Part shown: positions 27,851-36,900 of the stretch, in pieces
Layout of the letters: the number at the start of each line of letters is the position of its first letter
How positions within the stretch are numbered: the stretch's first letter is position 1
DNA from: AP-15 sp963772965
GTDB taxonomy: Bacteria > Pseudomonadota > Alphaproteobacteria > ATCC43930 > CGMCC-115725
DNA: 64,000 bases
Direction: 5' to 3'
Assembly: GCA_963772965.1 (NCBI GenBank)
Contig: CAVYZU010000014.1
Location: 136,727 to 200,726 of the forward strand
The notes under the pieces: generated by a model
Seen by the model: only the letters and a program-made list of their open reading frames with translations
Told to the model about the DNA's origin: nothing
Database searches by the model: none
Program-made: the position numbers and the translations under genes

Positions 27851-28654
27851 TTAGTCGGCGGTGCGGCGCGCCATCAGGCCTTTGGCCGGATCGTAGCCGT
27901 AGACTGCAAGCGCCAGAAACACGGCGGTCGCGGCGACGAGCACCGCCGCCGAAACCGGTTCCATTTGGCCGTAGAGCGCAAACCGGATCAGCTCGACGGC
28001 ATGGGTGAACGGATTGAGTTGGCAAATCCGATAGAGCAGCAGACTCGCTTCCTTGACGTGCCACAGCGGATAAAGCGCCGAGGAGGCAAAAAACATCGGA
28101 AAAATCACAAAATTCATCACGCTCGCGAAATTCTCAAGCTGCCGAATCACCGAGGACAGCAACAGGCCGAGCGCCCCCAGCATCAGCCCGGAGAGGATCA
28201 GGGCCGGCAGGACCGTGATGTAGCCGTACCACGGCGGCTCGATCTCCCAAATCAAAGCGATCGCGAGAAAAGCATAGGCTTGCAATACCGATACAATGAC
28301 CCCGGCAAATAGTTTCGCGGTCAACAGAAACCACCGCGGCAACGGGCTGATCATCAAGACGCGCATGCTGCCCATCTCGCGGTCATAGACCATCGACAGC
28401 GAGGTCAGCATGCCATTGAACATCAGGATCATCGCGATCAGCCCGGGGGCGATGTAGATCGAATAGGGGATGTAGGTGTCGTAGGGCGGGATGATCGAAA
28501 CCCCGAGCACGAATTGGAAGCCGGTGGCAAAGATCGCCAACCAGACGAGCGGGCGCACCAATGCCGAAAAAAACCGGCCGCGTTGGTTCAAAAAACGCAG
28601 CCATTCCCGGATCGAAATACCGATCAGGCAGCGCAGATAATGGATCGGCCTCAC
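27851..28654 (-). CDS. ABC-2 type permease of the PQQ-associated transporter
   Basis: The GTG at 28654 overlaps the ATPase stop. The 267-residue protein has six predicted helices and an ABC-2 permease profile; the segment VYDREMGSMRVLMISPLPRW is the typical cytoplasmic loop of this export family. It should pair with the ATPase encoded just upstream. Such permease-ATPase pairs are regular members of PQQ-dependent alcohol oxidation clusters, with unknown cargo. Confidence 0.85.
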   Translation of the reverse strand: MRPIHYLRCLIGISIREWLRFLNQRGRFFSALVRPLVWLAIFATGFQFVLGVSIIPPYDTYIPYSIYIAPGLIAMILMFNGMLTSLSMVYDREMGSMRVLMISPLPRWFLLTAKLFAGVIVSVLQAYAFLAIALIWEIEPPWYGYITVLPALILSGLMLGALGLLLSSVIRQLENFASVMNFVIFPMFFASSALYPLWHVKEASLLLYRICQLNPFTHAVELIRFALYGQMEPVSAAVLVAATAVFLALAVYGYDPAKGLMARRTAD

Positions 28655-29406
28655 GCCGCCACCGGCTCCTGCACCAAAGCCTCGAAGGCGGCGCGCAAGG
28701 AGGGGGCTCGCGTTTCGCCGAGAATGGCGGCAGTACCGCCGTCAGCGCGCACCTCGCCCTTGTGCAGAACGATGATCCTGGCGCCGTCTCCGGCCTCGTC
28801 GATCAGATGCGTCGCCCACAAAGCCGCGAGCCCCTCGTCGCTGCACAGCCGGCGGACACGATCGAGCAAGAATTGCCGGCTCGAAATATCAAGGCCGACG
28901 GTGGGCTCGTCGAGCAGCAACAGTCGCGGCTGGTGCAACAGCGCGCGCGCAATCTCGACGCGCCGCCGCTGGCCGCCGCTCAGCTGACGGCATTTGTCGC
29001 GGCGCCGCTCGCCGAGCCCGACCCGTTGGACCTCGACCGCAATCCGCCGCGCTGCTTCGCGGCGTGACAGCCCGTGCAACGCGCAGTGGTAGAACAGGTT
29101 CTGTTCGAGCGTCAGATCGAGGTCGAGGGTCGGTTGCTGGAACACGACCCCCATCTGCTGCAGACACTCCAGGGCGTGTCGTTGGAGGTCCATCCCAAAG
29201 ATGCGGATCGTACCCTCGCGCTGAGCGTAGAGCCGGGTCGCCAATGAAAAGAGCGTGGTCTTGCCGGCTCCGTTCAGCCCGAGCAAGACGGTGAACTCGC
29301 CGGGCTCGATCGCGAACGTGACCCCGTTCAGCGCCTGCCGCTGACCGAACCGGTGCCCGAGCTTTTCGACGGCGAATGCGGGAACGGTCACTGGAAAAAG
29401 CCTCAC
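28651..29406 (-). CDS. ABC transporter ATPase of the PQQ-associated transporter
   Basis: The 251-residue ATPase shows Walker A GLNGAGKTT, Q-loop QQPTLD, signature LSGGQRRRVEIARAL and Walker B LLLLDEPTVGLD, with the switch His in LWATHLIDE. The GTG start overlaps the beta-propeller stop as GTGA, and its own stop overlaps the permease start. The compact overlaps indicate one polycistronic transcript. Confidence 0.9.
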   Translation of the reverse strand: MRLFPVTVPAFAVEKLGHRFGQRQALNGVTFAIEPGEFTVLLGLNGAGKTTLFSLATRLYAQREGTIRIFGMDLQRHALECLQQMGVVFQQPTLDLDLTLEQNLFYHCALHGLSRREAARRIAVEVQRVGLGERRRDKCRQLSGGQRRRVEIARALLHQPRLLLLDEPTVGLDISSRQFLLDRVRRLCSDEGLAALWATHLIDEAGDGARIIVLHKGEVRADGGTAAILGETRAPSLRAAFEALVQEPVAA

Positions 29407-30374
29407 GGCCGTGAAACGACACCCCAGGGCGACTGACCGACGGGGACCGATTTAATCACTTTTTGCGCACCCACGTCGATCACCGAAATATCGTTGCTGA
29501 CCCCGTTGGTCGTATAGAGCCGGCTCTGATCCGGGCTGAAGGCGAGGCTCCACACGCGCTGCCCGACTAGCAGGTAGCGCAGCACCTCATAGGTCTGGGC
29601 ATCGATTACCGCGACCCGGTTGGCCGGTCCCAGTGCCACAAAAGCGAGTTTGCGGTCTTTGGTGATCGCAATCCCGACCGGTTGAATCGCCTCGGTCGTC
29701 ACCCCAGGAACGGCAAAGGTAATCCGCTTGACGATCTGAAACTTTTTGGCATCGATCACGCTGACCGTGCCGCCGACTTCGGCCGATACCCAAAACTGGG
29801 CGCCGTCGGCGGTCCATACGGCGCGGCGCGGCCGGCTGTCGACGAGGATGTTCGCAACCACCTTGCGCTCAGCGGTGTCGATCACATGCGCCATGTTCGT
29901 CGTTTCGGAAGTGTTGACGAGATACTTTCCATCTGGGCTGACGCCCATGCCTTCCGGCTCAACGCCGACCGGGATTTCGGTCAAGACCGCACCCTGGGCG
30001 ATGTCGACGATGGTGACGAGGTTGTCGTCTTCGTTGGCGACGTAGAGGAGCTTGCCGGTTGGATCGAGGGCGAAGAATTCGGGATCGGTGCCGCTCGGCA
30101 AAGTGCGCACCACCTTGTCTGTGGCGAGATCAAGCACTTCGATGTGGTCGCTGTCGCTGGCGCAAATGTACAATGATTTCGCGTCCTTCGACAAAACGAT
30201 GCCACGCGGGCGCTGGCCGACGGGTATCGTCTTGACCGCCTCCAGCTTCGTGCCGTCGACGACGGTGATCGTGTTGTCCTTTTCGTTCGATACGTAAATC
30301 GTGTCGGCGGCTGCCAACGGGGCGGCAGAAACCAGCGCCAGCCCGACCATCGTCGCCATCTGAATTGCCTTCAT
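29403..30374 (-). CDS. YVTN-type beta-propeller protein of PQQ-dependent catabolism
   Basis: The ATG at 30374 overlaps the preceding stop as ATGA and begins a signal peptide (MKAIQMATMVGLALVSAAP to AAADT). About seven blades follow with the recurrent pattern IYVSNEKDNTITVVDG, SLYICASDSDHIEVLD and LLYVANEDDNLVTIVD. Such 323-residue propellers occur beside PQQ alcohol dehydrogenases. They may bind a protein partner or cofactor in the periplasm; no catalytic site is evident. Confidence 0.87.
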   Translation of the reverse strand: MKAIQMATMVGLALVSAAPLAAADTIYVSNEKDNTITVVDGTKLEAVKTIPVGQRPRGIVLSKDAKSLYICASDSDHIEVLDLATDKVVRTLPSGTDPEFFALDPTGKLLYVANEDDNLVTIVDIAQGAVLTEIPVGVEPEGMGVSPDGKYLVNTSETTNMAHVIDTAERKVVANILVDSRPRRAVWTADGAQFWVSAEVGGTVSVIDAKKFQIVKRITFAVPGVTTEAIQPVGIAITKDRKLAFVALGPANRVAVIDAQTYEVLRYLLVGQRVWSLAFSPDQSRLYTTNGVSNDISVIDVGAQKVIKSVPVGQSPWGVVSRP

Positions 30375-31576
30375 TGCATTCGGCATTTGGTCTCGGGCTT
30401 GTCGATCCCGAGGGTGTCGAGCTCGGAAAACTCGTGCAAAAAACCCGGCTGCGGCGACACCGAAACCAGCGAGCGGGCGTCGGCGAGCAGGACCGGTTGG
30501 CGCAGCTGGCCATCCCATGAGCGGAAAGTGAGACGGGCGCCCTTGTAGGCGGCGAGCTCAAAACGATTGCTGCGGATAAAGTTGGAGATGACCGCGGGAT
30601 CGGTCGATTGGGTCCGGCTTGCCGCCTCGCCGATCGCCCGGACCGCCATCCAGGCGGCGTAATCGCGATCGGTCATCCAGCGCTTCGCCTGCCGCAGAAA
30701 GCGATCCTGTAGTTGCGTCGCCCCCCATTGTTCGTGAGGACGCGCCCAAGCGGTCGGCACCAAGCCTTGGGTGCCGGCGACCGGCCGCGGATCGAATGTG
30801 CGGTAGGAGAGATCGTCGCCAAATTCATCCTCCTCATCGGCGACGACCAGCACGTCATAGCTGATCCCCTGGGTAAAACGCGCGACCTCGGCCTGGATCG
30901 CGAAATGGCCGGTATCGGTCCGCCGCGCACCCGGGATAAAGGTCCAGGGTTTTTCGTCGACGATGTGCGCCTGGAACTTCAATGCCGCGTGCTTGATGTC
31001 GTTGGCGAATTCGCGGTCGCCGTCGCTGCGGCCGACGACGAGCAGCAGATTGGCCCAGCGCTTGACAACGAGATATTGGACGAGGGCGTCGGCCAGCATC
31101 GCTCGGCTCGGCAGCAGATGCAGGATATTGGCGCGGCAATCCTGGGCGCGCAGCCGGTCGTCGGTGGCGCCGCTGTCGAAGATTGTCGCGTGGGCGGCAT
31201 CCGGCAGTGCCGCGATACTGAGAAGTTGCGGGGCCTCGAGGTCGGTCACGACCAGCTGCACTCCCTTTTGCGCGAGGTCGTGAAACCCGGCTTTGATGTC
31301 GCCGCCGGCCGGCGCCACACTCTCGATAAGATCAAACGACTGGCCGGTGAAACGGCCGGTCGTGTTGTCGTCGGCTATGCCAAGACGCGCACCCTGGACG
31401 CCCTCGTCTGCGGGGGGTTGATCGAGGTAGGTGAGCGGCAGTGTCCGCTTCTCGGTTTGCGACAACCAGCCGATTTTGACGGTTGGTCCAGCGGCGTAAA
31501 CCCGCGCCGCCGGCAGCGCCAGCGCCATGCTCAAGACAGCGAGCAGTAGTGGAAAAGGACGGCAACTGCCGGTCAT
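30371..31576 (-). CDS. branched-chain-type ABC substrate-binding protein, PQQ-associated
   Basis: ATG 31576 (not the in-frame TTG at 31582) gives a signal peptide ending LPAARVYA. The 401-residue mature region is a type 1 periplasmic-binding fold of the Leu/Ile/Val-receptor class: GARLGIADDNTTGRFTGQ, then LLVVGRSDGDREFA. It lies 16 bases after the cytochrome stop and overlaps the beta-propeller. In PQQ clusters this family co-occurs with the ABC-2 exporter, which suggests sensing or trafficking rather than amino acid import. Confidence 0.85.
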   Translation of the reverse strand: MTGSCRPFPLLLAVLSMALALPAARVYAAGPTVKIGWLSQTEKRTLPLTYLDQPPADEGVQGARLGIADDNTTGRFTGQSFDLIESVAPAGGDIKAGFHDLAQKGVQLVVTDLEAPQLLSIAALPDAAHATIFDSGATDDRLRAQDCRANILHLLPSRAMLADALVQYLVVKRWANLLLVVGRSDGDREFANDIKHAALKFQAHIVDEKPWTFIPGARRTDTGHFAIQAEVARFTQGISYDVLVVADEEDEFGDDLSYRTFDPRPVAGTQGLVPTAWARPHEQWGATQLQDRFLRQAKRWMTDRDYAAWMAVRAIGEAASRTQSTDPAVISNFIRSNRFELAAYKGARLTFRSWDGQLRQPVLLADARSLVSVSPQPGFLHEFSELDTLGIDKPETKCRMQ

Positions 31577-31592
31577 CACCAAGGCCGATTGC

Positions 31593-31964
31593 CTACTTCA
31601 GCGTCTCGAGATAAGCGATCAAATTCTCGCGGTCGGATTTGTCCTTGATGCCCGGAAAAATCATCTTTGTACCCGGCACCATCGCGCGCGGATCGGTCAA
31701 ATAGGTATCGAGTGTTTCCGGGGTCCAGGTGTGATCAAAGTTTTTCATGGCGTCGGAATAATTATAGTTGGTCAGGCTTGCCGATTTGCGGCCAACGATA
31801 CCGAACAGGCTCGGACCAATCTTGTTCTTGCCAGGCTCATTGGTGTGGCAGAGCGCGCATTTTACAAAGATTATCTTGCCAGCCTGAATATCGGCGGCGG
31901 CGGCCGATCCGGCGGCAATTGGCAGGAAAAGAACGAGCACCCCGGCGCTGACCCAAAATCGCAT
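31593..31964 (-). CDS. class I cytochrome c (c2/c550-like)
   Basis: ATG 31964 follows GGGAGGAAG. The 123-residue protein has a signal peptide ending GSAAAAD, haem motif CALCH near residue 36 and axial Met in PGTKMIF near residue 100, with GPSLFGIVGR as in mitochondrial-type cytochromes c. It is the first gene of the minus-strand PQQ-associated operon. It probably accepts electrons from XoxG or another quinoprotein and delivers them to an oxidase. Confidence 0.9.
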   Translation of the reverse strand: MRFWVSAGVLVLFLPIAAGSAAAADIQAGKIIFVKCALCHTNEPGKNKIGPSLFGIVGRKSASLTNYNYSDAMKNFDHTWTPETLDTYLTDPRAMVPGTKMIFPGIKDKSDRENLIAYLETLK

Positions 31965-32212
31965 TCTTCCTCCCATCGCCGCTGCCATTTGACGGTCGAG
32001 CGGTTAGCCCCATCAACGATCCCCAGAGCAAGAGCCTTGTCGATCGCGCACCGTAATGCGACGATTGCGGCCTGAACTCGGGTGTTGCAGCGCCGCCTAT
32101 CAACCAGAATACCCCTGATGACGCAATGGCAGGCGGGCGCGGCATAGCGCGCGGGCGGGGTCGTGAGAGGCGGTCGCGATCGTCGCGCGTACGATGAATT
32201 AGGGAGGAACCG

Positions 32213-33322
32213 GTGGAGACTCGCGCAGCTGTCGCTCACAAGGCCGGGGAGCCGCTAACGATCGAGACGGTCCAGCTCGACGGTCCGAAGCATGGAGAGG
32301 TGCTGGTCGAAATCAAGGCGACCGGGATCTGCCATACTGACGCGTTCACGCTGTCGGGCGCCGATCCGGAGGGACTTTTTCCGGCGATCCTTGGTCATGA
32401 GGGCGCCGGCATCGTCGTCGATGTTGGGGACGGGGTCACCAGTCTCAAAAAAGGCGACCACGTGATCCCGCTTTACACGCCCGAATGCCGTCAGTGCGAA
32501 TATTGCCTGTCCGGTAAGACCAATCTTTGCGTCGCGATCCGCGCGACCCAGGGCCAAGGGGTAATGCCGGACGGCACAAGCCGCTTCTCGCTCGGCGGCA
32601 ATAAGCTCTTTCATTATATGGGAACGTCGACCTTTTCGAACTTCACGGTCCTGCCCGAGATCGCAGTGGCGAAAATCCGCGAGGACGCCCCGTTTGACAA
32701 GGTCTGCTACATCGGTTGCGGGGTCACCACCGGCGTCGGCGCGGTGATCAATACCGCGAAAGTCGAACCGGGCGCGAACGTCGTCATCTTTGGTCTCGGC
32801 GGCATCGGGCTGAACGTCATCCAAGGCTGCCGCATTGCCGGCGCCGACATGATCGTCGGCGTCGACCTCAACCCGGGTCGCCGGGAGCTCGCCGAAAAGT
32901 TTGGGATGACGCATTTTGTCAACCCGAAGGAGGTCGAGGGCGATCTCGTGCCCTATCTGGTCAACCTGACCAAAGGCGGCGCCGATTACAGCTTCGAATG
33001 CATCGGCAACGTCCAAACGATGCGCCAAGCGCTCGAATGCTGCCATCGCGGCTGGGGGACGAGCGTCATCATCGGCGTGGCTGGCGCCGGCCAGGAAATT
33101 TCGACGCGGCCGTTTCAGCTGGTCACCGGCCGTGTGTGGAAGGGCACGGCCTTTGGCGGCGCCAAAGGGCGCACCGATGTGCCAAAGATCGTCGATTGGT
33201 ACATGAACGGAAAGATCAATATCGACGACCTGATTACTCACAAACTCAGCCTTGGCGACATCAACAAGGGCTTTGATCTGATGCACGCCGGCCAATCGAT
33301 CCGCAGCGTTGTCGTTTATTGA
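32213..33322 (+). CDS. frmA: S-(hydroxymethyl)glutathione dehydrogenase (class III alcohol dehydrogenase)
   Basis: This enzyme oxidises the formaldehyde-glutathione adduct with NAD+. The GTG start at 32213 follows AGGGAGGA. The 369-residue zinc MDR protein has catalytic Zn ligands in GICHTDAFTLSG and GHEGAG, the structural zinc Cys cluster CRQCEYCLSGKTNLC, and Rossmann motif FGLGGIGLN. It lies next to the methanol oxidation island and supplies the route for formaldehyde removal. The end is overlapped by the convergent receiver gene for about 60 bases. Confidence 0.95.
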   Translation: METRAAVAHKAGEPLTIETVQLDGPKHGEVLVEIKATGICHTDAFTLSGADPEGLFPAILGHEGAGIVVDVGDGVTSLKKGDHVIPLYTPECRQCEYCLSGKTNLCVAIRATQGQGVMPDGTSRFSLGGNKLFHYMGTSTFSNFTVLPEIAVAKIREDAPFDKVCYIGCGVTTGVGAVINTAKVEPGANVVIFGLGGIGLNVIQGCRIAGADMIVGVDLNPGRRELAEKFGMTHFVNPKEVEGDLVPYLVNLTKGGADYSFECIGNVQTMRQALECCHRGWGTSVIIGVAGAGQEISTRPFQLVTGRVWKGTAFGGAKGRTDVPKIVDWYMNGKINIDDLITHKLSLGDINKGFDLMHAGQSIRSVVVY

Positions 33323-33710
33323 TCAGTGACCACCCGCTTCGTGGGGTCCGAGAACTCGAATGAATGCATGCGAGCAAGTCGTCCTCACTGAACGGTTTGG
33401 CGAGATAGCACATCACGCCGGCTTGTAGCGCGCGCTCCCGTGCCCGTTCGTCGGGAAAGGCAGTGATGAGGATGGTGGGAATGGGCTCGCCTGACGCGAC
33501 CAGCCGATCGTAGAGCTCGATTCCGGTTATCCCCGGCATCTGCACGTCGGCGATCACGCACGAGACGTTGTGGCGGCGTTTGGATTTTAGAAGATCCTCG
33601 GCGCCTTCGAACGCCATCGCACGATAACCCAGGGACCTGATGAGGCTTGTCAGAGCCTCTCGCACCGAGTGATCGTCGTCGACGATTGCTATGACGGCTG
33701 TCCTGGGCAA
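33261..33710 (-). CDS. single-domain response regulator (receiver only)
   Basis: The receiver domain has DDD acidic residues at 11-13, phospho-acceptor Asp55 in VIADVQMPG, the Thr switch in LITAFPD and Lys in YLAKPFSEDD. No DNA-binding domain follows. The last 30 residues (after IHSSSR) overlap frmA and are probably a read-through tail. A TTG start is used. Gene order suggests it serves the large sensor kinase encoded upstream on the same strand. Confidence 0.82.
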   Translation of the reverse strand: MPRTAVIAIVDDDHSVREALTSLIRSLGYRAMAFEGAEDLLKSKRRHNVSCVIADVQMPGITGIELYDRLVASGEPIPTILITAFPDERARERALQAGVMCYLAKPFSEDDLLACIHSSSRTPRSGWSLINKRQRCGSIGRRASDQSPC

Positions 33711-33828
33711 TTTCGGTCCCTGTTCGAACCGAAATAATTGTGCCGCATCAGCTTCCTCGCTGCACTGACTTCGGTTCTGGTGCTGAAGGCAAAGATCGCC
33801 CAGTAGAGTGGCTATTGCGATTATACTT

Positions 33829-33840
33829 CAGTATATACTG
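33829..33840. promoter_or_regulatory. 12-bp perfect palindrome CAGTATATACTG
   Basis: This AT-rich dyad lies in the 203-base gap between the sensor kinase and the receiver gene, about 120 bases upstream of the latter. It could be an operator or part of a promoter. Function is inferred from position and symmetry only. Confidence 0.35.
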
Positions 33841-33913
33841 GATGCATCTTTGAAAAGCCTCCCCAAAATCAGCGTTTGCACGCCGCGCTGCGTCAGCTAA
33901 GGGCGACTCGCCC

Positions 33914-36900
33914 TCAGTTCCGCGGGAGCGCCTCTTCGACCGGCAAGCTCAAGCGAAAGACAGCGCCACGAGGATGATTCGGCGCTGCCGATAAACGCCC
34001 GCCATGGGCTTCGGCGATCGAGCGGCTGATCGCTAGGCCCATCCCGATCCCATCGGGCTTGGTGGTGTAGAATGACTGGAACAGTCGGTCGAGTTTCTCC
34101 GGGTCAAGCCCGGGACCGGTGTCCTGCACTTCGACGACTATGCTGTCCGCATCGTTCATGCCGGAGACGATCGCAAGCTCGCGCGGCTCGCCAGCGCCAG
34201 CCATCGCTTCGATGGCGTTGATGATCAGATTGATCATTACTTGCTGCAGCTGGACCCGATCAGCCGAGACAGGGGGCAGGGCGCGCGCGAGCCGGCTCTG
34301 CAACCCGACGCGATTCCGCTGCATCTCGGTCTGGGTCAACGCGACGACTTCGCGGATTGCCTGATTGATGTCCAGGAGCTCTCGGCGCGGCGGCGTTTTC
34401 TTCACGTGCTCGCGAATGCGGCCAATCACCTCGCCGGCGCGAGTGCCGTCCCGGACGATACGGCCGAGCGCCTGCCGGACTTCGTTCATCTCCGGCTGTG
34501 GTGCATCGAGCCAACGCAAACCCGCATTGGCGTTGGTAATGACCGCGGCAATCGGCTGGTTGATTTCGTGCGCGATCGAGGCCGTCATCTCGCCCAGCAT
34601 CATGACCCGATTGAGCCGCGCGAGATCGGCCTCGGCCTGCTGCAAAGCCGCCTCGGCGCGTTTGCGATCGGTGATGTCGACGATAACTGTACCACGGAAG
34701 GCTGGCGTGCTGTCTGTCGCGGGAACGACAAATGCAGTGACGTCGACCCATACGACCTCGCCGTCCTTACGTCGGTAACGCTTGCGTTGTAGAACCCCGA
34801 CAATACCGCTATCGATACGCTCTTGCTGCGCGGCCCGATCGTCCTCGTGAGTAATCTCCAGCGTCGTGAGATTTCGCAGCTCCGCCTCGGTATAGCCGGT
34901 CATCCGCTGGAAACTCGCGTTCGCCGTCAGATACCTTCTGCGGTCAAAATCAATGGTTGCGATGCCGACCGGGGCAATCTCGAACATGGCTCGCCAACGC
35001 TCCTCGCTGGCCCGCAGAGCCGCCTCGGCACGTTTGCGATCGGTGGTGTGTCGGCCGACGCCGCGGTAACCGATAAAGCGCCCTAACTTGTCAAATACCG
35101 GCAGCCCCGAGACGGAGACGTAACGCTTTCCGCCGTCGGGCGTAGGCCGCGCGAACTCGAAATCGCGGAACGGCAGGTGGGCATCGAGCGTTTCGCGGTG
35201 GCTGCGCCAAGCCTCGGCATCAGGCTCCACATGAGGCACTTCCCAGCGCGTCTTACCGATCTCGGAGGCGGGCGCGGGTGCGTCGGTAACTCCGTCAGCG
35301 AACTCCTGGCGAGTGAAGCGGTGCTGCGCGTCGCTCTCCCAGTACACGTCAAACGAGAACTGCACGAGGGTGCGGAAACGCTCCTCAGCTTCCCGCAGCG
35401 ACGCTTCGACCTGTTTGCGTTCGGTGATGTCAATCGCCATCACGGTAAGAAATGCCGGCGTGCTTTCTGTCGCCGGTACGATGGACGCGCTGACGTCCGC
35501 CCATACGAGCGCACCATCCTTGCGTCGATAGCGCTTTTCAAGGCGATAGCTGGGCTGCTGACCCGAAACGACGCGGGCGAAAAGCCGCCGCGTCTCTGCC
35601 CGATCGTCCTCGTGTGTAAATTCGAATGCGCGTAAGTTTCGCAGCTCTTCCTCGGTGTATCCCAGCATTCTTTGGAATGTCGGATTAACATTGAAAAGGC
35701 CACCGCCCAGATCCCCCGCCGCAATGCCAACGGCCGCAGAGTCAAAGATCGCTCGCCAACGCTCCTCGCTCGCGCGCAAGGCTGCTTCGAACCGCACGCG
35801 CTCGGTGATATCCATATAAACTGACTGCAAGAAGGGAGCTGCGGTCTCGGTTGCCGGCACCAACGTGGTTGTGATGTTTAACCACACCGGGGTACCGTCC
35901 TTCCTCAAGTACTTCTTTTCCATATGCCGCTCAGTTAGCGAGCCGCTTCTGTATCTCGCGTAAGCCTCCGCAGTTGCCGCCCGTTCATCCTCGTGGTTGA
36001 GTTCGAGCACGTTGTGCCCGACGATCTCTTCCTCGGCACGGCCGAGCATTCTCTGCAGCGCCGGGTTCGCTGCGGTAAAGACGCCGTCGAGCCGGTTCAA
36101 AGCCATGCCCGCGGCCGACGTCTCAAAGAGCCTGCGCCAGCGCTCCTCGCTCGCACGCAACCCTGCTTCGGCGTTCCTGCGCTTGATGAACTGGCCGATC
36201 TGGCTGCCGATCGCCGATAATGTGGCAAGCTGCTCGGCATCGCGTTCCCGATCGTCGCGGCTGAAGAACTCGATGATCCCGAGGGCTTCGGTATCGACCA
36301 GGATCGGGAAGATCACGCCCCCGTGCAGCCCGGCTCGCAATGCCGCTGCGGCGCGCAAGAAGCCGGGCTCGGTCGTCGCATCGACTATCCAGATTGGTAA
36401 TGCGCTTCGCCAAACCTGACCGAGCCGGCCTTCGGCGACAGCGAAGATCCGCTCGCGGCAGACCGTGTCGAATTCTGCGGTCGCGATATCCGGGGCACGC
36501 CAAAGACAATCGCAGCGCAGCGGCGTACCCTCTCTCTGAACCGCCCACAGGGCGCCCCAATCCCATTCCAGATTTTCGCCGACAGCGCGAAGAATATGCG
36601 GAGCCGCGGCGGCGAGGTTATCGGCTTCAGCCAGGACACGCGTGACGGCATCCAGAGCGTCGCGGCGCTGCTCGTACTGCTTACGCTCGGTGATGTCTTC
36701 GCAGGCGATCAAAATAATCGCGTCATTGCCCGGCCGCCGCACCGCCTTGCCATTCTCACGAACCCAAAGGACCGTGCCATCCCTGCGAACTTTTCGGATC
36801 TCCCAGCTTCGCGGCCGGCCAAGCTCTTCTACGCAGGTCGCCAATTGATCTTTAACGAGCTCTCGGTCCTCCTCGAGAAATACGTTCAGCACCGATTGTC

